NCBI GenBank assembly: GCA_017506865.1
Contig: JAFCMP010000087.1
Coordinates: 1 to 64,000 of the forward strand
Source: Tribonema minus
Taxonomy: Eukaryota > Sar > Xanthophyceae > Tribonematales > Tribonemataceae
Length of the DNA stretch: 64,000 nt
Direction: 5' to 3'
Of this stretch, positions 24,101-32,180 are shown one piece after another. A program made the position numbers and the translations under genes. The notes below the pieces were generated by a model. The model saw nothing but the letters and a program-made list of their open reading frames with translations. It was not told the DNA's origin and ran no database searches. Within the stretch, counting starts at the first letter, position 1, and the number at the start of each line of letters is the position of its first letter.

Positions 24101-24319
24101 TGACTTGAGAATGCGTACTGCGCGTGCAAACGCGCGTGACACTAGCACTCCTGGCACATTCTCGTACAACACCACCCGAAGCTTGGCCCGCACGATGAGC
24201 CGCGCACTCGGCAGCTTCGCCCTCGGCCCTCTTGCCCTCTGCTGAAAACTCTGTGCAGGGCGGGGAGATAGTGGTGATGTCAGGTTTCTCGTCAAGAAGA
24301 CGTGCAACAACTTTCGCAT
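21101..24319 (-). CDS. Gypsy pol, first part: methyltransferase C-half, aspartic protease, reverse transcriptase
   Basis: 1,072 codons in three parts. Residues about 35-240 carry the second half of a cytosine-5 DNA methyltransferase: VVLYENVPGVL (motif VI, ENV), CRRQRVYIVIV (motif VIII) and a C-terminal SLAEMAVLMTYH...DLFIPEMAFHLFVAI resembling motifs IX-X. Residues about 490-610 are a retropepsin-like protease with active site AMVDCGATVTIMG and the later VLLGTDFF flap partner. Residues about 840-1,070 are RT: DFRKLNAVT, SSLDLAAGYHQIPL, FGLVNLPAQFTRLM and the catalytic YIDDVLVYG (21,163-21,189). The first ATG lies in sequence shared with the upstream ORF. This frame is best read as downstream of a +1 shift near 24,215 within the methyltransferase, not as an independent start. 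Confidence 0.92.
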   Translation of the reverse strand: MRKLLHVFLTRNLTSPLSPRPAQSFQQRARGPRAKLPSARLIVRAKLRVVLYENVPGVLVSRAFARAVRILKSAGYMLYIAKLKASEFEVPCRRQRVYIVIVPAGVASREALQRFGAVINTKRLQNRPTSVRSRLRCPERTFFLQPRSAQHPGVLDADGLLPSPVRRLPGRPTASYVAHAKDAGPVASARLLSLAEMAVLMTYHHELPASACSSDVRRYIADLFIPEMAFHLFVAIEASGLCTLPEQQVRLPRRSDSTLRHSVDCPPPSWLAGQSGSLVQAATAVHAAPTSSAHCSAAVARSIHAKAHDAGYAEVPIIPMRSAWEEPEVDLAVVQPGMADIIEVDDSDSGSGSEWDSQSVVSVCSSADDMDIDTEISAPPIAAAAARKKLGGGTDPRLAPGELKAALRRAGLDAQSLGILDHVPGVSKLDTAPPVSVAETIKNLTEEIAKQREPVKLPHVDLAVGSSEPSSVERSKSEAHVEYIRPVAGVVPPGQMFVSASLRVQSNSRTPKELYVRAMVDCGATVTIMGKRIADKLPNSYVCAPQQGDYTEILLADGKTSLQISGVVNAWLRFKNKMFLHKFYVVNAPMDVLLGTDFFAPHGSVISYHGGSPAFFPGGLKGVAIRPMHDKNRADNANARAAALASCKGNGSAESTEAPDKPQQCSARMAYNTVLAPSSETIVELTLLPKPKRVQPYEALLIPEETVTTDMMRGKGVKANITALTVNASGTIYATLSNTSMYPVYVRRNTYWGKVTPINADDLLEVQTATQRALEAKLLVIAARRHSENAKLVAELAASIGKTAKEVAQEVQRLADLSQRHNDQLENCTDAELEEILVKDGKLAPHLQGRGKDGVLLKTKALYMLKKHRNVFAKDPKNPRVTQHFEIDVDTQTAEPVADKARHWAFKEAEYIMKQIQMMAKRQQIEPSDSAWASNPVLVVQGDKIRFCIDFRKLNAVTKRDSHGLGNMDDMMRAVQGARILSSLDLAAGYHQIPLAKTAKAKTAFRAPDGSLWHYKVAPFGLVNLPAQFTRLMHQVLGDALGSHALVYIDDVLVYGTDIEEHIEQLVMCLAA

Positions 24320-24500
24320 CAGTCATGCATGCAGTCATTGTGGGCACTTCTGAATGAACTTCATGCAGAGCCTCAATTGCTTTGACGTTCTTGTCAACTG
24401 CAAGCACTGTGCGTGTCACAAAACCTGCTCTGGAGGTCAACTTACCCCCAGCTATGGCGCCTCCTAGCGCCCCACAGCAGATTGACGCGTGTGTCATGAC
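23600..24500 (-). CDS. DNA cytosine-5 methyltransferase domain embedded in the gypsy polyprotein
   Basis: The enzyme family transfers methyl from AdoMet to C5 of cytosine in DNA. Motif order on the minus strand: I (HASICCGALGGAIAG, AdoMet binding, 24,490-24,445); a GFVTRTVLAVDKNVKAIEAL strand resembling motif II; DITTISPPCTEFS with the catalytic Cys of motif IV (PPC, 24,263-24,255); VLYENVP (VI, about 24,163-24,152); RRQRVYIV (VIII, about 24,045-24,020); and a C-terminal IX/X-like helix (to about 23,600). Spacing is compact (about 290 residues) with a short target-recognition region. Motifs I-IV are in the gag frame and VI-X in the pol frame, so one base separates two halves of one enzyme. 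The key catalytic residues are present in what I can see. Activity is unproven. Confidence 0.85.
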
Positions 24501-27355
24501 CCTGGGTGGTGGCTCCGGCCCACCCTCAGTTGCCGCTACCTGCGCGTGCAAAGGGACTTCATTGACAGCGTCATTTACATGTTCAGCGCTCTGTGCTGCA
24601 CATGCATCTGCTATAACTACACCAAGCAATTCACTGGTTGCTGATGTTGAACTTGCGGCAGGCAAGTCACTTTCTACCGAGGCAGCAGACAACTGCAAGT
24701 GTGACTCACCGTTGCGGCGCTTGTCCCTGTGCTCGATGCACTTCTGGCAGGACTTCTTGTGACGCATGAGGTCTTCCCAGTTACCCTGGTCAACCCCACA
24801 ACCACGACACTTGTAGTTCTTGGGCTTGCCGCCGCCGCCGTTGCCGCCGCCAGAGCTTGAACTGCCCTGCGGCGCGCTAGAGTTGAACCCAAGCTCGCGA
24901 CGCTCGTCTGTAGACAGCCCCGCCAACATTGCGCGCGCTGCTGCGAGCTTGCCCTTCTTGGGGCGCCGTTCGGTGCTGACAACGCTCCACCCGTCCCTGT
25001 TCGGACGCTTGCCTGCGTCAGAGCGGGAGGGCGGTGAGATGTATGTTGCAGCCATAGCTGACACAACAGTCCTGATCTCACGTTCGCCGACCGGCGCCGC
25101 CTGCCACCTCTGCTGGGCAGTGGCTACCACCTTGGGAAAAGCTATATTCTGCAAATCCCATGTGTCATGCATGCCATTGACTTCTTGGCGGCAACACAGT
25201 GGCAACTCATGCACGAACTTCATGCGAACAATCTGCTGGTTGTCCGCGCAGCCTGCATCATGTGCAGCTGCCACCACCTCTCTGCCCCACACTTCGGGAC
25301 TGGTGCCAGAGGCACGGGTGAGCTCGTGATACCTCTGTAGCGCGATCTGCCTGGCCGATGTACTGTCATACGCTGCTGTAAGACACTGTACCATCTGCTC
25401 ATACGTCAGGTCACTGAACGAACGGGTCTCCAGAACCCCTGTACGCTCATTTTTGATCATGCTAGTCAAGTCAGAGTACTGACCCCTGGTAAGACTCTGC
25501 AGAAGCGCTTCCGCGTACGCCGACTTAGGCACACCGCGAGTGTTGCAACTGCGCTCAAAGGCCCTCACTGAGGCCTCGAGTCTCCCGACTTGTGTCACTA
25601 TGACCACGCCAGTGCCGCCAAAACCCCTAAGGTCTACCTTGGGTTTGCGTGCTGACATAGCGACTGAGGAGTACGAAGGTGTGAGTGCCCCCGCATCCTT
25701 CACTGACTCACCTAGAATCGATGCGCGTGCGAGCGCAGCCGCGTCGGCCACGTCATCGCTCACGCGCACCCCAAAAGCCAGAGTCGGCGGCCTGACCGCC
25801 TCGTCCGAACTGGACTCGCAGCCGCCGATGAGCTCCTCCACCTCCGGCATGGGGTGGGAGATCAGCCTGCGCGGGTAGCTGTCCGAAGCTTTGCGAGCCT
25901 CCTCGGTGACGAGCGGAGTGCGCTCGATGTCCTTCGTCATCTTGCTTAACTCGGACTCATCACCGCTGTCATCTCCAAAGGCAAAGTGACACCAGCTGCG
26001 CGAAGAAAAGCGCCTGGCACCCACTGTCAGCAAGTCACCGTACTTGCCGGCCTTGAAGTCGTGACCTCTCTTCTCGAGGAGCGCTAAGTTCTGATCGCGC
26101 GCCTCTTGGGCCTGCTGCGCCGCATGAGCCCGAGCCACTGGCAACAGCCGAGACCTGATCTCGTGCTTGTCGCCCCTGCTGAGGGCCTCGGTGATGCGCC
26201 GCTTTGTATTGCCGAGGTACTTATGGCTATCGCGCTCGGCAGCTCCCGCTGCTTTGGCTGCGCGCCTAGCCTTGTCGGCAGCTCTGCTGTGCTCAGTGAT
26301 GAGGTTTTCGATACCCTCTTTCCACTGCACATACATCTCTTCCGTGCCTACCGGGTCAAAGGGTATGCCACCCTCGCCCTCGGACGACTCGGAAGTGTCA
26401 GGCAACGCACGTGCCACCTGACGCTGCTTGCCGCTTCGCACAACTGGCGATGACGGCGCAACTGGCGCCTCGCGTGGCATAACTGGCTCACGCAGCGCGG
26501 CCGCAACAACCGCACCCTTGCGCGGCAACGTCAACAGTGACGAAGCCATGGCCTTCGCTGGAGCCTTAGCAATTGCAGTGGGGTAGGCTGGAGCCTTCTG
26601 CTTAACCGGCAGCTTCGGGCTCTTCGACGTACTGACCACCGGTGACACCTCAGGTGCACTCGGGGCTTGCGCACTGCGCTCAACTGACGTCTCGGTCGGC
26701 TTACTGCGCGCGACCTGCTGTGGGGTCACCCCTGGGGCAACAACTGGGGCTGCCGCGACCGCCGCGGGCACTGCCGGCTCAACTGGCTCGGCTACTGGCG
26801 CAACTTGCGCGGGTGTTGCCACAAGTGGTGTCTTACGGGGGAGGGTGGACTGTGCGAGTGTGCTAGCTATGGCTGCTTGCGAACTGGCTGCCTCTACCTC
26901 GGCGATCTGGGCTATCGTGGTGGTGATGCCCGCCAGAGCAAACAACTCAACCATCCTCTGCCTACGCAGGTGTCCCGCTACCAAGGACTCTGCCGCCGTG
27001 CCACCACCCTTGGCATCGTCGGAGAAGTCAGCGAAACTGCGTATGATAGGGGGCGCGGCACCAACAACTACTGCTGGTTCTGGGGACCGTGCCGCCGCGG
27101 ATGGCGCTGGGGAGTCGGACGCACTGGCACCGACCTGCTGGCTGGGTCTGCGACAACTGCTGCCGCGGGCCGTGGAGGGGGGCTTGACGGCGTGTCGCCC
27201 GAACTTGACTCAGGCGCGGTACGCTTGGTGAGGCGCTTACCGCCCTTGTCAGCCGAAGCAGCAGCGCGGCCACTAGGCCTAGCGCCACCACTAGCACCTC
27301 CAGTGCGGCTTGACCCACTTGGTTTGGCTTTGGAGCCATGGCCTGTCTTGGCCAT
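24060..27355 (-). CDS. Gypsy gag with zinc finger, running into the methyltransferase N-half
   Basis: Capsid-type protein. Translation probably starts at ATG 27,355 (MAKTGHGSKAKPSGSS..., Ser/Pro/Arg-rich). A frame change near 27,140 then leads into the long open frame (IRSFADFSDDAKGGG...VAGHLRRQR) that runs to 24,060. An Ala/Pro/Val-rich region and a Lys/Arg-rich helix precede a retrotransposon gag domain (YAEALLQSLTRGQYSDL... to FVHELPLCCRQEV). A Gly-rich linker and a Cys/His finger follow (YKCRGCGVDQGNW, HKKSCQKCIEHRDKR), a nucleocapsid counterpart. The C-terminal ~100 residues carry motifs I and IV of a cytosine methyltransferase. The final ~60 residues after PPCTEFSAEGKRAEGE look out of frame. 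Confidence 0.88.
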
Positions 27356-27374
27356 ATGGTGTATCCTGCATCTT

Positions 27375-27433
27375 GTGCGTCCAGGTGTTGTCGACACTTG
27401 TGCCATGCACGTGTCTCGGTACCTGTACGACAT
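27375..27433 (+). repeat. Hairpin motif, copy a
   Basis: Consensus GTGCGYCCAGGTGTTGTCGA...TCTCGGTACCTGTACGACAT. In this copy the inner stem is GACAC/GTGTC and the outer stem AGGT/ACCT. Confidence 0.75.
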
Positions 27434-27709
27434 CATCATAAGCATGAGTTGCCTCACTGCTGTGTTTATGAACTACGCTAGAAACTACACACCTTACGAC
27501 TCCTGAGACCTCAGTTCCACATGCCCATGTGCTGTGTGCAAACCCATATCAAATGAGAGCATAGCCAGCGGCCAAAGGCAGTGGAGAGAAGTCCTGTCAG
27601 GAAGTCATGGTGTTGGGTATCTTGTATAGAGCACAAAAGGCATGTCGTGTACCAAGCGGTTACACAACCCTACTTCAACAACGGCTCCACCTAGGGTCGC
27701 CTCACCACA
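27434..27709 (-). repeat. 276-bp LTR-like repeat, downstream copy
   Basis: Nearly identical to 30,537-30,812. It directly abuts the hairpin motif ending GTACGACAT at 27,433. Confidence 0.85.
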
Positions 27710-28191
27710 CACGCCCCCTGCATGGCGCTTCTGCTCCGCAAGTGGAAAGACATGCACACATGTGAGGTGCCCTAGGTGCTACACACTCAGTATCTCTACG
27801 AATGCAAGAACAGCAGCCCTCCGCTACCGCCGAAACTCTCGAAGAGAACGCGGGCGTCTGGCATATACCACTAACCCTCCGCTACCACCAAGTCTCAGAA
27901 AGACTGCAGCGCGTCTGGCCGGAGTAGTACCTGCGTTGCTGCAAACAATACAATCTTACTGCTGCAGCACAAAAACAAGTTTGAGCAAGCAACTTGCTCC
28001 GCTGCTATATGCGCCCCCGACATGTTGGCACTGCGCAATCAACGCAAGCAAACACACCACCATTCTACTTCAACGTACGCCCCCGACATGTTGGCACTGC
28101 GCACTAATCCCCCCCCAGCGTTTGTGTCGAACACACGCGCAAAACAAGTGCGCGGTGGCCGAAACAATCTTTAGGGTGGGCGGGTGGGTTT

Positions 28192-28250
28192 GTGCGTCCA
28201 GGTGTTGTCGACACTTGTGCCATGCACGTGTCTCGGTACCTGTACGACAT
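28192..28250 (+). repeat. Hairpin motif, copy b
   Basis: Same 59-bp sequence as copy a, in the 3' flank of the coiled-coil ORF. The following bases (CGCCCCCAGACACTACACTG) match the flank of copy d. Confidence 0.75.
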
Positions 28251-28427
28251 CGCCCCCAGACACTACACTGCTGAGCCTATACCGAAGTAGTGTGGTGTCT
28301 AAAACGTACAGGCCCAGAGATAGACCTGCAAAACGCCTCCTGTCACGTCATTGCTAACGTGCAATATGCCAAGCGCTGTCATGTGTAACTGACCGAGCTG
28401 AGCAGGCCTAGCTACTCCGAGTAGTAC

Positions 28428-30230
28428 TCAAGGTGTATCTGTAAGACACATGGCACAGAGAAGAGCTGCTGCTGTGTGTGTCTCACAAACATCAGCGCAA
28501 TATGCGCTATGATGAGGAGCCTGATTGCTGCGGAGCGCCACAGCTGCGCTTGAGTGTGCGCCGCTGTGCGCACCTGCTGCTGCCAAGTCTGGCGGCAGCT
28601 GCGCGCCATCGCTGCCTCCCGCCTTGCTGACGCAGCGCGTGAGCATCACCTTGCGCCTCGCCTGGCGATCGCGCAGATGCTGCTGCTCCTCAGGCGTGTA
28701 AGCCGCCCAATACTCCCTCCTTTTCTGCTGCCGCCGTGTGAGCGGCCGCCCGACACTGCCGCCGGCCGCCGCGCTGTACGCCCGCCTGATGCCGCGTCCT
28801 CCCGCGTGCGCCGGAACGTGCAGCGCTGGCGTGCCGCTGTTGCGCGGAGCGCTGCTACCGCGCATGCAGCTGCTGCTGCTGTTGCCGATCGCGCCGCCGC
28901 CGCTGCCGCTGCTGCCGCTGCCGCCGCGCGTGCTGCCGCCAGTACCGCCGTGCCCGCCGCTGCCGCACACGCTTCCGCCGCTAGCACCGCTGCCGTGTGC
29001 ATCGCCGCGCGCGTCGTTGCAGCGAGCATCGCTGTGGCTGCTATTGCTGCGCGCGCCGTCGCTGCTGTTGCATGCGCCGCTGCTGCTGGGAGTGTCGCCG
29101 CTGCCCCCGCACATGACTGATGTAAGCGCCGCCATGGGCGCTAATGTTAGCGCCGCCGTGGGCGCTGATGTTGCAGCGATATCAACACCGCTGATAGCAT
29201 CTCCACCGTTAGCACCCGTGTTTGTGGGCACACGCGCTGCCGCAGCGGCCGCCTGCGCACAAGCAAGCTGCTCACGCAACGCCGCGCTCGCACGCGCTCC
29301 CGCATCGCACACCATGTGTAGGTGCACGCTTTGAGCGTCAGCTGCAGCAAGCCGCTGCTGCAGACCTTCCGCAAACGCTCTGCTGCTAGCAGCATCCTGC
29401 TCCAGCTCCGACACCCGCCTCCGCATTTGCGAAAGCAATGCTGAATCGTCAGCTGCTGCACCCTGTTGCTCACGCTGACGAGCGGGTGCTGGGATGCTGC
29501 TGGCCGCTGGTGTCACGGTGCTGGCTGATGAAGTGGTAAGCGACGCAGCCTGCACTGCAGCACGCAGGCCAGCATTCTGCGCTTCCAAACGCTGAACCTG
29601 CTGCTGCAGCTCCACTGCAAGCATAGCTGCTGCAGACGACTCCAGCTCCAGCACTCGCGCCTCCAGCGTACCTCGACGCGCTGAGCCCTCTGCTAGCTCC
29701 TGCTCCAAGTGCGCTTCCCCCTGCTCTAGCGCCTTGATGCGAGCCCACAGTCGGCCCTCTCGCCCGTCCGCCTCCTCCATCCGCTGCTCTAGGCGCTCGT
29801 TTACGCCTGTAAGCTGCTGCTGCAGTTGTTGCTGTTGCTGCTGGTGTAACTGCTGCTGTTGCTGTAGCCGCTCTTGCATCTGCTGCTGCATGTGTAGCTC
29901 CGCCAGCCTTGCCGCTACCGCTGCCTCCTGGCTGCTCACTGTACGATCTTGCAGCTGCAATACCCTCAGGTTTTCCTCAGCGACCCTTTCTTCTGTCTCC
30001 GCTAGACGCGTTTTGAGTCGTCGCTGAACACCAATTAGGCGCTCGCTGTCTGTATAGAAGTGCTCCAATGCATCGCATACACTCCAGAACTGCGGCTCAA
30101 TCTGCGATCCCTTCATTTCCTCCATTCGCTGCCAGCTGCTGTATGGATTTCGTCCAACTGTGACAAGCCAGTTGTGAATTTCCAATGCCTCCTCACGACT
30201 TATAGCAGCACGTTCCTCCCCCCACACCAT
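28428..30230 (-). CDS. Coiled-coil protein with conserved C-terminal module (element-borne, function unknown)
   Basis: About 600 residues from ATG 30,230 (MVWGEERAAISREEALEIHN); the open frame extends slightly upstream, and an AG at 30,235 would suit an acceptor. Long coiled-coil heptads and a poly-Gln patch occupy roughly residues 75-320. A Ser/Gly-rich low-complexity region follows. The C-terminal module (GRPLTRRQQKRREYWAAYTP, then EEQQHLRDRQARRKV) is basic and helical, and the tail ends SAYCADVCETHTAAALLCAM-CLT. The plus-strand ORF at 40.9-42.8 kb shares this module, tail and 3' flank but not the N-terminus. A coiled coil followed by a basic module could be gag-like (assembly plus nucleic-acid binding); that is a guess. 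I do not recognise a named family. Confidence 0.65.
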   Translation of the reverse strand: MVWGEERAAISREEALEIHNWLVTVGRNPYSSWQRMEEMKGSQIEPQFWSVCDALEHFYTDSERLIGVQRRLKTRLAETEERVAEENLRVLQLQDRTVSSQEAAVAARLAELHMQQQMQERLQQQQQLHQQQQQQLQQQLTGVNERLEQRMEEADGREGRLWARIKALEQGEAHLEQELAEGSARRGTLEARVLELESSAAAMLAVELQQQVQRLEAQNAGLRAAVQAASLTTSSASTVTPAASSIPAPARQREQQGAAADDSALLSQMRRRVSELEQDAASSRAFAEGLQQRLAAADAQSVHLHMVCDAGARASAALREQLACAQAAAAAARVPTNTGANGGDAISGVDIAATSAPTAALTLAPMAALTSVMCGGSGDTPSSSGACNSSDGARSNSSHSDARCNDARGDAHGSGASGGSVCGSGGHGGTGGSTRGGSGSSGSGGGAIGNSSSSCMRGSSAPRNSGTPALHVPAHAGGRGIRRAYSAAAGGSVGRPLTRRQQKRREYWAAYTPEEQQHLRDRQARRKVMLTRCVSKAGGSDGAQLPPDLAAAGAHSGAHSSAAVALRSNQAPHHSAYCADVCETHTAAALLCAMCLTDTP

Positions 30231-30536
30231 TTTGCTGCAAGCAAGAAGGCGTGCACGTGCTGTTGTTGAACCGATGCCGGCGTGCACCTACGGTTAGGCA
30301 CGTCGCTGCACGCCAAAGCAGCGTTGCTGCTGCTGTTGCTGAACTGAAGGTGGCGCAGTAGTGTCGCTGTAGCTCGCCACAACTAGCACACGCCCCCAGC
30401 TGTTGAAATCCCGAAGCTCCGCCGACTGCCCCTGCTTGATGCTGCAGCACGAGCTCAACGGAGCTTGGCGCCGCGTACTGCTGCGCTAAGCCTTCCCAGC
30501 GTGTCTCCTGGCTGGCTAAAGACTGCCGAGATCTGC

Positions 30537-30812
30537 CATCATAAGCATGAGTTGCCTCACTGCTGTGTTTATGAACTACGCTAGAAACTACACACCTTAC
30601 GACTCCTGAGACCTCAGTTCCACATGCCCATGTGCTGTGTGCAAACCCATATCAAATGAGAGCATAGCCAGCGGCCAAAGGCAGTGGAGAGAAGTCCTGT
30701 CAGGAAGTCATGGTGTTGGGTATCTTGTATAGAGCACAAAAGGCATGTCGTGTACCAAGCGGTTACACAACCCTACTTCAACAACGGCTCCACCTAGGGT
30801 CGCCTCACCACA
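30537..30812 (-). repeat. 276-bp LTR-like repeat, upstream copy
   Basis: Direct copy of 27,434-27,709. Confidence 0.85.
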
Positions 30813-31747
30813 ATCTCATTGACGCGCATGAAGCTGAGAACGCTGACAAGCCGCATCTTAAGAAAGTCAGCGCAGAGCCGTCTATGCCCGCACACTTGTG
30901 CTACTAGGCACTCTGAACCGTAAGCCAGCCAGTTTGACATACAGTTGTACAGATCGACCGCGTTGTCAAAATTGCGACACAATTGCGGCCAACAATCATG
31001 AGGCAAAATTGCATCGCTTTGCTCTAAAGCTAGAACTCCTCTCCCCCTTCTTTGCAAAAAAGCTAGTCATATCAGCTTTAGAGCATTACTAAAGGAGAGC
31101 ATGGCGTAGGGAATAAACTAACGTCATAGGCAATTCGTTACAGCCAGAAAGTGACAGCGCATACCCCTCTTGCGCTTGTGCCCGACCTGTTCGGGCTTAA
31201 ATCACTTGCACTGTCTATGACTAGTCGTATACTGAACGACTACTTTGCGCTTTCTACCACGTGCCTCTCCCCAAGGCGTCGCTGTCCTCCCAGGAGGCTC
31301 CTGTTGCGAATCGTGATAGTGTACGGCGCGTAGGTGGCGCACGCAGCTCGCTACCGTACAATACTGCCCTTGATGACCTTCTATGAGTCCACATGACTAC
31401 GTTCATCAACCATAGATGAGCCGCAGAATAAGGTCGGCTTGATGAAAGTTGCACAATCAACGCCGTTTAGACTCGTGCAGCACGCACTGCGGTGTTCATG
31501 ACATCAAGGGGGCGGGTCACGGCGTGACGCTGCAGCACTACGTTGCCCCGTCGTATAGACACTCTTATGCAGGAATACGGGCGTGATTGACCTTCTAAAC
31601 TCGCGGCCCCCCGGCTTTCTTCACGTAATTCTTTGTTCTTTACGTGATTGGGCATCTCGAAAGGGTTTGACACGATTCGAGTGGTGATACATTAACAGCT
31701 ATCACCGCACTGTTGCCCTTGCGAGCGGGGTTAGTACGAGGTAATAA
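30813..31747. other. Leader of the gypsy element with a perfect inverted repeat
   Basis: About 0.9 kb between the nested element and the primer-binding site. No supported ORF. GCTCTAAAGCT (31,021-31,031) and AGCTTTAGAGC (31,074-31,084) can form an 11-bp stem, possibly a packaging or dimerisation structure in the RNA; this role is inference. Confidence 0.5.
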
Positions 31748-31766
31748 GGACTGCCTACGGGTGCCA
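31748..31766 (-). other. Primer-binding site of the gypsy element
   Basis: Three bases inside the 5' LTR the minus strand reads TGGCACCCGTAGGCAGTCC. The leading TGG pairs with a tRNA CCA end, as expected for minus-strand priming. The tRNA is not identified. Confidence 0.65.
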
Positions 31767-31769
31767 AGT

Positions 31770-32180
31770 TGAAGCAGCTTACCTTGTGATGCTGTCATGG
31801 ATGCAAACAAGCAAGCTGGAAGAGCAAAACAAGTAGACACGCTTCAGAGAACTCAAATGAATGTTGTGCGAAAGGAAACGCGATGCGCTCACCGGATGTC
31901 TTATTCTGCTGCTGAGAGAAAGAAGGCTTGGGCTGGACGATGGCTGGCACAGCAAGGTTCGGGCTTGCTGCTTGCAGGGGAGGTTCTGATGCTGTGCATA
32001 CTACTTTGATGTGTCCTTTGGCATGTGACCCAACTAGTTGCACCTGCCTTCAACTAAGGTCAGGCCAGCTCTCAATCACATGTCAAGGTCTACACCGACT
32101 ACACAGGTCTACTGAGACCTGTGCCAACCTGTGAGGTGTAACTGCCTGTAACTGTCTGAATACACCCCCAAGCCGTATCA
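31770..32180 (-). repeat. 5' LTR of the gypsy element
   Basis: Direct repeat of 16,757-17,167 with one visible difference in 411 bp. Promoter and polyadenylation signals are expected here, but I could not place them confidently. Confidence 0.92.

Larger units (their letters stand above)
27434..30812 (-). mobile_element. LTR-like element with a coiled-coil ORF, nested in the gypsy leader
   Basis: Two 276-bp direct repeats (27,434-27,709 and 30,537-30,812) flank 2.8 kb with one long minus-strand ORF. On the minus strand the repeat starts TGTGGTGAGGCGACCCTAGG, the same start as the LTR-like ends at 38,647 and 43,320. Just inside the upstream copy the sequence TGGCAGATCTCGGCAGTC could act as a primer-binding site. 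No pol genes are present, so this would be a non-autonomous LTR element. I see no clear target-site duplication. The ORF lies in the same orientation as the gypsy element. Confidence 0.65.
16757..32180 (-). mobile_element. Ty3/gypsy-type LTR retrotransposon carrying a DNA methyltransferase
   Basis: The 15.4 kb element lies on the minus strand. The LTRs are 411 bp each (TG...CA) and differ at one position (C versus T near 16,931/31,944). The 4-bp flank TGAG occurs on both sides (16,753-16,756 and 32,181-32,184), fitting a target-site duplication. The order 5' to 3' is LTR, PBS, a long leader with a nested element, gag, methyltransferase, protease, RT, RNase H, integrase, chromo/Tudor-like tail, PPT, LTR. 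RT before integrase places it in Ty3/gypsy. It sits in the 3' part of the Harbinger transposase gene. The polyprotein is broken at four places by one-base shifts. Confidence 0.93.

Noticed and set aside
28554..29334. Plus-strand Ala/Pro-rich frames opposite the coiled-coil ORF
   Set aside because: Low-complexity antisense frames; the minus strand has the conserved module.
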